This document shows, piece by piece, positions 33,958 to 43,234 of a DNA stretch of 64,000 bases. The position numbers and the translations under genes are program-made. Origin of the DNA: CAZIVP01 sp964542915 (lineage in GTDB: Bacteria > Calditrichota > Calditrichia > Calditrichales > Calditrichaceae). Below the pieces are notes generated by a model. That model was not told where the DNA came from, ran no database searches, and worked only from the letters and a program-made list of their open reading frames with translations. The stretch lies in NCBI GenBank assembly GCA_964542915.1, contig CAZIVP010000001.1, positions 1-64,000 on the forward strand, written 5' to 3'. How positions within the stretch are numbered: the first letter of the stretch is position 1; the number at the start of each line of letters is the position of its first letter.

Positions 33958-35364
33958 ATGAAACCAGACGTGCTTAAACAATTGAAGGAAATCGTGGGCT
34001 CCGATAATTTCTCCGATGCCCGGGAAGACAAGATCGTTTATTCCAATGACGGCACTCCGATGATTTCCTATTATCCCGAAGCTATCGTGACGCCGAAGGA
34101 CGAAAAAGAAATCGCGGATATTATTAAATTGGCTAATGAGGAGGATTTTTCCGTTGTCCCGCGTGGATCGGGAACCGGATTAAGCGGAGGCGCTGTACCT
34201 ACCGAAAATTCCATTGTGGTGCTGATGAACCGGTGGGATCGGATTCTGGAAATCGACAGTGAAAATTTAACCGCATGGGTGCACCCCGGAGTGATCACGG
34301 CAAAACTGCAGGCAGAAGTGGAGAAACAAGGACTTTTTTATCCGCCGGATCCGGGCAGCCAAAATATTTGCACTATTGGGGGCAATGTCGCAGAAAACGC
34401 AGGCGGTCTGCGCGGGTTAAAATACGGAGTGACGAAAAATTACGTGATGGGGGTCGAGATGATTTCGCCTACCGGTGAGATCATTCGTAACGGCGGCAAA
34501 AATGTTAAAGATGTGGCGGGTTACAATGTGCGCGACCTGATTGTTGGTTCGGAAGGTACGCTTGGCATTTTTAGCAAAATTTTACTGCGCCTGATCCCCA
34601 AACCGCAAACATCCCGAACGATACTGGCCTTTTTTGATGATTTGGGTAAGGCGGCCCAGAGTGTATCGGATATTATCGCAAGCCATGTTATACCTTGTAC
34701 CATGGAATTTCTGGATGCGACTACCGTTAAAAGCGTTGATGCCTATGCGGGACTGGGCTTACCGACCGATATAAAAGCGTTATTATTGTTAGAGGTTGAT
34801 GGACACGAGGCGGTCGTCAACGAAGAGGCGTCGCAAATCGAGAAAGTGGTACGTCAAAATAATGCCATGAAGGTCGAAACGGCCAAAAATGAACAGGAAG
34901 CCTTAAAACTGAAAACAGCCAGGCGAGCGGCTTTTTCGGCTCTGGCGAGGGTTCGTCCCACAACCATACTCGAGGACGCCACCGTACCGCGATCCAATCT
35001 GGCTACTCTTATTGAACGTACGGCCGCCATTGCTGAAAAATATCATTTGCAAATGGGTAATTTCGGCCATGCCGGGGACGGCAATATGCATCCAACCATA
35101 CTAACCGATGAACGGGATAACGAAGAAATCGGCCGCGTCGAACATTTTTTTGATGAGGTTTACCAGGAAACCATCAATCTGGGAGGAACGATTACGGGCG
35201 AACACGGTATCGGAATAGCAAAGAAAACATTCCTGGCGAAACATATCGAGATTCCTACGCTGGAAATGATGAAAAGCATTAAGCACAGCCTGGATCCCAA
35301 CAACGTTCTCAACCGGGATAAGATGTTTTCTCTGGCGCCTAAATGTGAAGGAAAATTGCAATAA
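33958..35364 (+). CDS. glcD: Glycolate/lactate-type FAD-linked oxidase (GlcD)
   Basis: A 468-residue flavoprotein with an N-terminal PCMH FAD domain (VPRGSGTGLSGGAVP, GGNVAENAGGLRGLKYGVT) and a C-terminal FAD-oxidase domain (GNFGHAGDGNMHP, GTITGEHGIGIAK). It oxidises a 2-hydroxy acid such as glycolate or D-lactate and passes electrons to the Fe-S subunit encoded 14 bases downstream. GlcE is missing, a common two-subunit variant. The exact substrate is not readable. Its 5' leader holds the competing hairpins at 33851-33918. Confidence 0.9.
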   Translation: MKPDVLKQLKEIVGSDNFSDAREDKIVYSNDGTPMISYYPEAIVTPKDEKEIADIIKLANEEDFSVVPRGSGTGLSGGAVPTENSIVVLMNRWDRILEIDSENLTAWVHPGVITAKLQAEVEKQGLFYPPDPGSQNICTIGGNVAENAGGLRGLKYGVTKNYVMGVEMISPTGEIIRNGGKNVKDVAGYNVRDLIVGSEGTLGIFSKILLRLIPKPQTSRTILAFFDDLGKAAQSVSDIIASHVIPCTMEFLDATTVKSVDAYAGLGLPTDIKALLLLEVDGHEAVVNEEASQIEKVVRQNNAMKVETAKNEQEALKLKTARRAAFSALARVRPTTILEDATVPRSNLATLIERTAAIAEKYHLQMGNFGHAGDGNMHPTILTDERDNEEIGRVEHFFDEVYQETINLGGTITGEHGIGIAKKTFLAKHIEIPTLEMMKSIKHSLDPNNVLNRDKMFSLAPKCEGKLQ

Positions 35365-35378
35365 CGTAACGCGTAGAC

Positions 35379-36719
35379 ATGAACAATAGTAATTTTTATA
35401 CAAACGTCCCGGTTCCCTCTGAGGAGCAGATTATCAATTGTATGCACTGCGGCATGTGTCTGCCGGTCTGCCCCACCTACGAATTAACGAAAATGGAGCG
35501 CCATTCGCCCCGGGGTCGCATTAGGATGATCAAGGCAGTGGCCGAAGGGGAGCTGGATATAACGGAAAATTTTATTGAATCCATCGAATTTTGCCTGAAC
35601 TGCCAGGCGTGTGTTACGGCTTGCCCCGCCGGCGTTGAATACGGGCAACTGGTGGAAGCGGCGCATTTTAATATTGAAGAGCGTAAAAGACGAAAAAAGG
35701 AAGTACCGTTTCTCAAAAAGCTTCTTTTGGGCTGGTTGTTTTTAAAACAGAGGCGGCTTAGAATCGTCGGGTTTCTTATGTTTATCTATCAAAAGACCGG
35801 CCTGGAATTTATTATTCAAAAAAGCGGTCTGCTGAAAGTATTTTCCAAACAATTACACGACATGAGTTATATGTTGCCGGACCTGCATAAACGACATTCC
35901 TATCCCTACTTTACAGCTTCGAATAACGGTAAACCGGATGCCGTAAAAGTGGGCGTTTTGACAGGCTGTGTTCAGGATATCTTTTTTAACCGCGTCAATC
36001 ATGATACGATCAAAGTGTTGGCTTATAACGGTTATCATGTATATGTACCGCAAAAGCAACAATGTTGCGGCTCCGTTCACGGACACAATGGTGAACTGGA
36101 TACGGCCCGTAATTTGGCCAAACGCCTGATCGATCAATTTAACGATGCGCATGTGGATTATGTGGTGATCAATTCCGCCGGGTGCGGTTCATTCATGAAG
36201 CAGTACGATGAATTCCTGAAAGATGATGTCGCGTATGCGGACAAGGCCGCCCGCTTTGCAGAGAAGGTGCTGGATATCTCGGAATTATTAACAAAAGTGG
36301 GCTTTAAACCGCCCGGGGGTATTCTGGATCTATCTCTGACTTACCACGAGCCCTGTCATCTCACACACGGGCAAAAAGTTAAAGAGGCGCCGCGTACCCT
36401 TCTTAACGCCATTCCCGGTCTTCGTTTTGTTGAACTGCCGGAATCGGATTGGTGCTGTGGCAGCGCCGGTATATATAACATCACACATTATGACGCTTCT
36501 ATGAAACTTTTGGAACGCAAAATGAATAATATAAAAAGCAGCGGCGCAGACTATGTGGTTACCGGCAATCCCGGTTGTTTGTTGCAACTGATGTACGGTA
36601 GCCATAAATTTAAGAATGATGTGACCATCCTGCATCCCGTTACCGTCTTGCGCTGGAGCTATGAGAGCCCCAGAAAAAACAAAGAAGCCGCCAGGCAGAA
36701 ACAGGAGGTAAGCTCGTGA
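35379..36719 (+). CDS. glcF: GlcF-like Fe-S oxidoreductase subunit
   Basis: A 446-residue protein with two [4Fe-4S] motifs (CMHCGMCLPVCPTY; CLNCQACVTACPAGV) and two CCG cysteine-rich domains (QQCCGSVHGHNGE; SDWCCGSAGIYN) that bind further cofactor in the heterodisulfide-reductase family. It is the electron-accepting partner of GlcD. It overlaps the next gene by 4 bases. Confidence 0.92.
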   Translation: MNNSNFYTNVPVPSEEQIINCMHCGMCLPVCPTYELTKMERHSPRGRIRMIKAVAEGELDITENFIESIEFCLNCQACVTACPAGVEYGQLVEAAHFNIEERKRRKKEVPFLKKLLLGWLFLKQRRLRIVGFLMFIYQKTGLEFIIQKSGLLKVFSKQLHDMSYMLPDLHKRHSYPYFTASNNGKPDAVKVGVLTGCVQDIFFNRVNHDTIKVLAYNGYHVYVPQKQQCCGSVHGHNGELDTARNLAKRLIDQFNDAHVDYVVINSAGCGSFMKQYDEFLKDDVAYADKAARFAEKVLDISELLTKVGFKPPGGILDLSLTYHEPCHLTHGQKVKEAPRTLLNAIPGLRFVELPESDWCCGSAGIYNITHYDASMKLLERKMNNIKSSGADYVVTGNPGCLLQLMYGSHKFKNDVTILHPVTVLRWSYESPRKNKEAARQKQEVSS

Positions 36720-37327
36720 AATCATGGCTCATTTTTATCTTCATATTCGTTCTACCGTGGCAGGTATACGGTCAGTATGAAGAATATATACAAAAAGATC
36801 CCGCGCCCACCCATCGTCCGCAAACGGGCGTCAATTTCAGCGTTTTGGAGAGCGGTACGGGCATCGGCGCATTTTACAAGTATCCGATAAACATCGCATA
36901 TATGCATGTGGGCGCCAGTTTTAATATCCATATGCTGCGCGATCGTAACCAGGTGGATTTTTACGATCCGTACTATGGCGGTCCGGTTTCCATCAATAAG
37001 AAAAACAATGTTTATTTGTTGGATTTGATGTTCAGCCTCAAAAAACGCTTTTTTGCCGATAAGGTGGACGACTCCCTGAGGCCCTTTCTTTCCGTGAGCG
37101 CCGGGCCTTTGTATGGCATGAACTTTCCGGAAAACGATCGATTTGAGGATCAATTTGATTTTATTATGAGCGGTGCTGTGGCCGCCGGCGTCGATGCCGT
37201 ATTTAGCGACCAGTATTTGTTCGGCATTTCCATACAGTATCGGTTTATGCGATTTCACGAAGAGATCGGCGAGCGGAAAAATCAATCATCAGTAAATCTG
37301 AGCATTAGTATGGGCAAGCAGTTATAA
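36716..37327 (+). CDS. Predicted outer-membrane beta-barrel protein
   Basis: A 203-residue protein with a signal peptide (SWLIFIFIFVLPWQVYG) and alternating hydrophobic strands ending with an aromatic/hydrophobic strand (SSVNLSISMGKQL), as in small 8-strand barrels. No family is recognised. It overlaps glcF by 4 bases and abuts the holC-like gene, so it is in the same transcript, though the functional link is unclear. Confidence 0.65.
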   Translation: MKSWLIFIFIFVLPWQVYGQYEEYIQKDPAPTHRPQTGVNFSVLESGTGIGAFYKYPINIAYMHVGASFNIHMLRDRNQVDFYDPYYGGPVSINKKNNVYLLDLMFSLKKRFFADKVDDSLRPFLSVSAGPLYGMNFPENDRFEDQFDFIMSGAVAAGVDAVFSDQYLFGISIQYRFMRFHEEIGERKNQSSVNLSISMGKQL

Positions 37328-37800
37328 TGGAAAAACCGCAACTCATATTTATCGAATTAAAAAATCCCAATAAACGCAAAGCGGTTTGCGAGATCACCGA
37401 AAAATTATATTTAAAGGGTCGTCGCGTCATTATTTACGTAAAGGACGAGGGTGAGGCTGAGCAGTTGGACCGCATGCTGTGGGTTTGGAAACAGGAATCC
37501 TTCGTTCCGCATGCTTTAAGCTCCGGTGAAGAGACAACGGAAGAAGCGGTGATAATCAGTACTCAGGCATCCACTCCAACAGAATTTGATACACTCATTT
37601 TATACGATGCGCTTCCCATTGAAAACATTCAAACGTTTCGACAGATAATCGATTTTGCTGAACTATATCAAAAAGAAAGGCATCAGGCAAGCAGGAACCG
37701 CTTCAAAGCGGCCAGGGATAGCCGGTTGTTCGAACTTTCTTTTGTGAAGCCCGGCGCCTTTCTGAACCGAAACAGCCAGGCCGTAGGTTCGCCGGCATAA
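37327..37800 (+). CDS. holC: DNA polymerase III chi subunit-like protein (HolC)
   Basis: A 157-residue protein with the chi-subunit pattern: IFIEL start, KLYLKGRRVIIYVKDEGEAE, LDRMLWVWKQESFVPHAL and a late FDTLILYD strand. In E. coli chi binds SSB and psi in the clamp loader, and separately binds the repair helicase YoaA. Here the next gene, 17 bases on, encodes a helicase-exonuclease fusion. I therefore infer that this chi-like protein may recruit that helicase to SSB-coated DNA. Chi is best known in proteobacteria; its presence here is less usual. Confidence 0.75.
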   Translation: MEKPQLIFIELKNPNKRKAVCEITEKLYLKGRRVIIYVKDEGEAEQLDRMLWVWKQESFVPHALSSGEETTEEAVIISTQASTPTEFDTLILYDALPIENIQTFRQIIDFAELYQKERHQASRNRFKAARDSRLFELSFVKPGAFLNRNSQAVGSPA

Positions 37801-37817
37801 ACGAGCTTGAAATTTGA

Positions 37818-40805
37818 ATGACGCTCTCGCCATCAAAATCATTTGATCATCTTAATAAAAAGCAAAAAGAGGCGGTTACCGCGCCGCGGCGCCCTGTATT
37901 AATGATTGCCGGCCCCGGGACCGGTAAGACAAGGACTTTGATCGCCCGGATTGCCTACCAGATCAGTCGCTATCAAATTCCGCCCGAACAGATTTTAGCA
38001 CTGACCTTTAGCAATAAAGCAGCCGGTGAAATAAAATGGCGTTTACAGGACCATTTGAAAGACGCCGCGGATAAAGTACGAACCGGTACGTTCCATTCGT
38101 TTTGTTTCGATGTCCTCAAACGATACCATCAAGCGGCAGGTCTCCATAAATATTTCAGTATTTGTGATGATTCGTATCAAAGGCGCCTCGTAAGCGGGAT
38201 CATTGCAAAACGCACGCGTGAACAACCCGACCGGAAAGCGCGCTCGGTGTTATTGGCGTTTTCCAATCACATCCTGAAAAATAAAACATTGCCGCCCTTT
38301 TCCGCCGCCGTTTTCGACGAATATCAGGCCCATCTTGAAAAGCACCGTCTTATTGATTACGACCAGTTACTTGTAAAGACCTGGCAACTTTTTGAAAAAC
38401 ACAGGGATATTCTGGAGCAATACCGGTTCTTAAACCAGGCCGTACTGGTGGATGAATTTCAGGATACCGATCCGATTCAATATGCCATCGTAAAGATTCT
38501 GGCGGAAAAACATCGCAATATTTTCGTGGTGGCCGACGATGATCAATCGATTTATGCCTGGCGCGGCGCCAATCCCGATAATATCCGCACCTATATGCAG
38601 GATTTTGAAATCGAATCGCCGATTTTCCTCGTTCGCAATTATCGCAGCGGCAAAACGATTATGGAAGCGGCGCAGCTGATCGTCCGGGATACAGACCGGG
38701 TCGAGCCCTCCAAGTCTCTGGTTAGCCGGGAGGATGAGGAGGCGCGGGTACAGGCCCATTTTTTCGAGAATGAGGCGGAAGAGTTACATTTTATAGCTCA
38801 AAAGATACGGGATTGGTATGTCAACCACCCTCTGAATTATTCGGATTTAGCTCTGATCTATCCACGCCACAAGATGGGAGATCGTTTGGCGGCGTATCTT
38901 ATCGATCAACGAATTCCGCATCAACTGGCTGCGGGGAGAAATTTGACCGACCATCCTATGATGAAAAAAATCATTTCATATCTTAAGCTTATTCGTGATC
39001 CTATGGATTCGCTGGTCCTGGAGGACCTCTGCGAGATGGAACTGGGCGCACCGATCACCAGACAAATCCAACGCCAGCGCGATCGCCAAAATGTACCGTT
39101 TAAAACCGCCTTAAATGCTTATAGTAAACAATCCAATCTCAACTACGATATTCGCAACCAGTTGCAGACCTTCGTCGGTAACATTGCCAATCTGATCAAT
39201 CTTAAATCCTTTTACGGGTTTACACAGCTGATCGAAGAGATCATACGGAGCAGTACGGAATTCAGTTATTCGGTTTTACAAAAACACCTGAAAAACCTGG
39301 GCGATATAACCATCCCGGATTCGGAAAACAAGTTACATAAGGATACGGTTATCTGGGTGTATCACAGCGAAGAAAAAGTGGCGTTTTTGGCTTGTGAAAT
39401 GTTAAAACAGGTTTATAAGCAAAAAGTGCTCATCTTCGATCGTGAACAAGCCATTCATATTAAGGGTCGTGATTGGATCGTTCTACTGGAAGCGCTGGCT
39501 TTGGACGATTTATCGGCTACCCTCATTCCGGTCTTTAAATATCGCGATGAACGTCGCAAGGGAAGCTTGTCCGCCCTGTTTCGCTGGCAGCAGAAGGAGA
39601 TGCAAAAACTTATACCGCCCATGTTTACCGAATATGTGATTTTTGATCTGGAAACCACCGGTCGCGACGTGGAGCGTTGCGGTATTGTGGAAATTGCGGC
39701 TGTAAAGGTAAAAAACGATCAAATCGTTGATGAATTTCAGTCGTTGGTTAATCCGCAAATGCCTATTGAAAAAGAAGCCCGGCAAATCCATAAAATTACA
39801 GAAGCCGATATTAAAGACGCCCCGGTGATAGAGGATATATGGGATTCGTTCAGGGCGTTTATCGGCGATGCGCTGTTAATTGCACATAATGGCTATGCGT
39901 TCGATTTTAAAATCATCGATCGCATCAACCGTCAATTAGAGCGTCCTAAATTAGCAGGTCGCCGGTATGACACATTGGTGTTGGCGCGCAAAATTTATTA
40001 CGCTCAACGTAATTCCATCGATGCCCTCGCCGATCGCTTTAAACTGCATGCAGGGGTGCGGCATCGCGCTCTCGATGATGTGAAAGTACTTTATAGAATA
40101 TTCCGGGAAATGCAGAAGGAATTAAATAATCGCCAGGAAAAAACAGCAGGTGAAGACCTGACCGAATATGTAGCCCTGTGCAATATGGTCGAAAACACAC
40201 TACGATCTACAGAAGATCGCATCTTTTTTACGGCCGGCGTGCGCAAATTGTTGTCCCCCTGGTCCCGCATTTTAAAACAATACGTTAAGCAATTTAAAAT
40301 GGATATTGAGGAAGTTCGCTCCAACCTGGAAAAGGTAGCCGCACGGACGCGCACCGCCGTTTCTCCTTACAATACGGATGAGGACTTCAGCCGACAGGTA
40401 CTACGTTCGGCAAAATCCTATGAGCATCTCGAGGTGGATGAAGCGATCGCGGAGTTTCTGTCGTATATTGCTTTACTTAATCCGCAGGATGCTTTGGAGG
40501 CGGTCGATGCGGTTTCATTATTAACGTTCCACGCCGCAAAGGGTTTGGAATTTGAACACGTTATTATTCTTGGTATGGAAGATGACTATATGCCCAATTT
40601 CTTTGCCTATAAAAATGATGCTGAAGACGAACGTTCCGTGGTTAAAAAAATTGAAGAACAAAAACGGTTGTTGTATGTGGGCATGACCCGCGCTAAAAAG
40701 GAAGTGATTTTTACCCTGGTACGGAATCGCGAAGGACGACGGCAAAAATCATCCCCCTTCTTGGATGAAATCCGCCAACGCCTGCAGATTTTTCGACCCT
40801 CTTAA
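37818..40805 (+). CDS. UvrD/PcrA-like helicase with inserted DnaQ-type exonuclease domain
   Basis: A 995-residue superfamily 1A helicase. Motifs in order: Q-like LNKKQKEAV, Walker A AGPGTGKTRT, motif II VLVDEFQDTDP, motif III DDDQSIYAWRG, motif IV VRNYRSGKT, motif V LTFHAAKGLEFEHVII and motif VI RLLYVGMTRAKKE near the C-terminus. Between motifs IV and V lies a complete DEDDh 3'-5' exonuclease (residues about 604-765): FDLETTG with Asp610 and Glu612, AHNGYAFDF, and HRALDD with His749 and Asp753. All catalytic residues of both activities are present. The insertion lies in the 2B region of the helicase. It likely unwinds and trims 3' ends in repair. Neighbours holC and recJ support a DNA-repair role. 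Confidence 0.9.
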   Translation: MTLSPSKSFDHLNKKQKEAVTAPRRPVLMIAGPGTGKTRTLIARIAYQISRYQIPPEQILALTFSNKAAGEIKWRLQDHLKDAADKVRTGTFHSFCFDVLKRYHQAAGLHKYFSICDDSYQRRLVSGIIAKRTREQPDRKARSVLLAFSNHILKNKTLPPFSAAVFDEYQAHLEKHRLIDYDQLLVKTWQLFEKHRDILEQYRFLNQAVLVDEFQDTDPIQYAIVKILAEKHRNIFVVADDDQSIYAWRGANPDNIRTYMQDFEIESPIFLVRNYRSGKTIMEAAQLIVRDTDRVEPSKSLVSREDEEARVQAHFFENEAEELHFIAQKIRDWYVNHPLNYSDLALIYPRHKMGDRLAAYLIDQRIPHQLAAGRNLTDHPMMKKIISYLKLIRDPMDSLVLEDLCEMELGAPITRQIQRQRDRQNVPFKTALNAYSKQSNLNYDIRNQLQTFVGNIANLINLKSFYGFTQLIEEIIRSSTEFSYSVLQKHLKNLGDITIPDSENKLHKDTVIWVYHSEEKVAFLACEMLKQVYKQKVLIFDREQAIHIKGRDWIVLLEALALDDLSATLIPVFKYRDERRKGSLSALFRWQQKEMQKLIPPMFTEYVIFDLETTGRDVERCGIVEIAAVKVKNDQIVDEFQSLVNPQMPIEKEARQIHKITEADIKDAPVIEDIWDSFRAFIGDALLIAHNGYAFDFKIIDRINRQLERPKLAGRRYDTLVLARKIYYAQRNSIDALADRFKLHAGVRHRALDDVKVLYRIFREMQKELNNRQEKTAGEDLTEYVALCNMVENTLRSTEDRIFFTAGVRKLLSPWSRILKQYVKQFKMDIEEVRSNLEKVAARTRTAVSPYNTDEDFSRQVLRSAKSYEHLEVDEAIAEFLSYIALLNPQDALEAVDAVSLLTFHAAKGLEFEHVIILGMEDDYMPNFFAYKNDAEDERSVVKKIEEQKRLLYVGMTRAKKEVIFTLVRNREGRRQKSSPFLDEIRQRLQIFRPS

Positions 40806-40961
40806 CTAACTTTGCTATAAATGGTTTTATTATTTAGATTGGTTTATGTCAATGTTAAAACCCGATATCTTCGTGATAAAGATGGGAAAATCGGCCTTTG
40901 TATGATGAAGTAAATGAGGTAAAATATCCAGAATCCGGCGATTAAATCAGATGTTTCGCAG

Positions 40962-42656
40962 ATGACAATGTTACCAAGGAAACGGTGGAAAATATTAAAC
41001 CGGGACACCAATCGGTCGATTGTCGATACCATATTGAAAAACCGCGGACTTCCTTCCGATCACATGGATCATTTCCGCCTGTCCGAGCGTATGCATTCGC
41101 CTTATTTACTTCCCGACATCGATAAAGGGATCGACCGCATTCTTGAGGCAATTAAGAACAAAGAGAAGATTGCCGTGTTTGGCGATTATGATGTGGATGG
41201 GATTACATCCACCGCTTTGATGATCTATTTCTTTCGTAAAATTGATTATCCCGTGAGCTACATGTTGCCCCATCGTGAAAAAGACGGATACGGGCTGCGG
41301 CCGCAATCGATAGACCGGCTGGCGGATCAGGATATTGATCTCATTATTACGGTGGATAATGGCATTACCTCCAATGAAGCCATCGAACTCGCTCGTCAAA
41401 AACATATCGATGTGGTAGTTACCGATCATCATTTGCAGGAAGGCGAATTGCCCGACGCCCATGCGGTTATCAATCCCAATCGTACGGATTCCGAATATCC
41501 TTTTAAAAGTATTTGCGGAGCAACGGTAGCCTTTAAGGTTATTTATGCTTTGTCCGAACGTCTATTACCCGAAGAAGACTACAAACATTTTCTGTTGAAC
41601 CATCTTGATCTGGTGGCCTTCGGTATTATTGCTGATGTGATGCCGTTAATCGATGAAAATTACGCACTCGTCAAATTTGGACTCCGGGTGTTATCCAATA
41701 CCAAAAAGCCGGGATTGATCGCTTTAAAAAAAATCAGCGGCGTAAAAACAAGCGTGGTTACCCCGATTACAATTGGATTTATCCTGGCGCCCAGGCTTAA
41801 TGCCTCGGGCAGAATGGAAGAGGCGGATTTTGCGTTGGAGCTGCTTATCGCTCAATCCCATGAAAAAGCCCAGGAAATTGCGCGCTATCTGGACAGCTTG
41901 AACAGAAAACGACAAGTATTGCAACGCGATTATCTGGATTATGCGCTGGAACAGGTACCCGATCATATGAACGAGGTGGATAAAGTTATCTTTGTTGAAA
42001 ATGAAGAATGGCAGGCGGGTCTAATTGGTTTGATTTCCGGGAAGCTAAAAGAAAAATATTACCGTCCGGCATTTGCATTTACAAGGGATGAAGAGGGTAA
42101 TTATGTAGGTTCGGCCCGTAGTATTGATGCCTTTCATGTGACGAATGCCCTTACACGGTTCAGTCACTATTTTTTAAATTACGGCGGTCATCAAAAAGCA
42201 GCCGGCTTAACCATTGCCGCCGAGTACTATGCACGCTTCCGGGAGGAATTTATCGCATATGCCAATCAGCAAATACGGGAGGAACAATTAGTGCCGGAAA
42301 TTGAGATCGATTCCATGGTGGATATCGATCAAATCAATTTAAATATTGCACGGATGCTTCAGGATGTGGGGCCGTTCGGAGAGGCCAATCCCGAACCTCT
42401 ATTGATGATGGAAAATGTTTATGTGCGGGATATCATGGAGCTAAGTAACGGAAGACACTTAAAATTATATATACAAAAGGCCAATCAGATTTTTGAGTGT
42501 GTATGGTGGAACAGCGGTGCGTATAAAAATGAAATCAAATTCGGCGAACGCGTTGATCTCGTCTTCCGTCTCAATATAAATAACTGGCAGGGTACCGAAC
42601 GTTTACAATTAACGATTGAAGATCTGAAGAAACTTAGCGATTCCGAAGACGTTTAA
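40962..42656 (+). CDS. recJ: Single-stranded-DNA exonuclease RecJ
   Basis: A 564-residue DHH-family 5'-3' nuclease. Motifs: AVFGDYDVDGITSTA, ITVDNGI, VVVTDHHLQEGELP (DHH), and in the DHHA1 part SARSIDAFHV and YGGHQKAAG. The C-terminal OB-like domain is present. Initiation could be at 40962 or at the Met two codons later. It follows the helicase-exonuclease by 156 bases and may form a repair group with it, one enzyme acting on 3' and the other on 5' ends. Confidence 0.95.
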   Translation: MTMLPRKRWKILNRDTNRSIVDTILKNRGLPSDHMDHFRLSERMHSPYLLPDIDKGIDRILEAIKNKEKIAVFGDYDVDGITSTALMIYFFRKIDYPVSYMLPHREKDGYGLRPQSIDRLADQDIDLIITVDNGITSNEAIELARQKHIDVVVTDHHLQEGELPDAHAVINPNRTDSEYPFKSICGATVAFKVIYALSERLLPEEDYKHFLLNHLDLVAFGIIADVMPLIDENYALVKFGLRVLSNTKKPGLIALKKISGVKTSVVTPITIGFILAPRLNASGRMEEADFALELLIAQSHEKAQEIARYLDSLNRKRQVLQRDYLDYALEQVPDHMNEVDKVIFVENEEWQAGLIGLISGKLKEKYYRPAFAFTRDEEGNYVGSARSIDAFHVTNALTRFSHYFLNYGGHQKAAGLTIAAEYYARFREEFIAYANQQIREEQLVPEIEIDSMVDIDQINLNIARMLQDVGPFGEANPEPLLMMENVYVRDIMELSNGRHLKLYIQKANQIFECVWWNSGAYKNEIKFGERVDLVFRLNINNWQGTERLQLTIEDLKKLSDSEDV

Positions 42657-42698
42657 CGCGCACAGTGATTCAATAAAGAAACGAAGAACAGGTGCATA

Positions 42699-43169
42699 AT
42701 GAACGAACGTATTATAGATATCATTATTTTTTTACTGGAAGAGTTCAAACAACCCAAATCCAGGGACGAGGAGAGTTATTCGAATTTATCCAAACAATTG
42801 ATGTCGCAGGGTTACACGGAAAATGAGATTAATCTTGCCTTCTCGTGGATTTTCAACCATTTACAAAAAAAAGATCAGCCTGCGCAAGAAGAATTCCAAT
42901 ATGAAGAAGGTTCGGTGCGCATTTTACACGAGGTGGAAAAAGTTGTTATCTCTCCGGAAGCTTACGGTTATTTATTGCAGTTAAGCAACCTGGGATTATT
43001 ATCGGATTATGATCTGGAGACGGTGATCGATCGGGCATTGTCTTCAGGATCGACGTCAATAACCCTCGATGATATTAAAACCTTAGTGGCTCCGATTATT
43101 TTAGAAACGGATCTCGACAACCCCATGGATGGGTTTTTTTATTACAGCGGAAAAAACACCGTGCACTAA
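42699..43169 (+). CDS. smg: Smg/DUF494 family protein
   Basis: A 156-residue protein of the Smg family: IIDIIIFLLEEF start, YTENEINLAFSWI helix, SPEAYGYLLQLSNLGLLS and the ETVIDRALSSG region. Function unknown. In many bacteria smg lies next to topA, as here (65 bases). Confidence 0.88.
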   Translation: MNERIIDIIIFLLEEFKQPKSRDEESYSNLSKQLMSQGYTENEINLAFSWIFNHLQKKDQPAQEEFQYEEGSVRILHEVEKVVISPEAYGYLLQLSNLGLLSDYDLETVIDRALSSGSTSITLDDIKTLVAPIILETDLDNPMDGFFYYSGKNTVH

Positions 43170-43234
43170 GCTCACCTTATTGTTATACACATATATAGTA
43201 TGGCGGATTATCGATAAAGGTACAGAAAAAGAGA

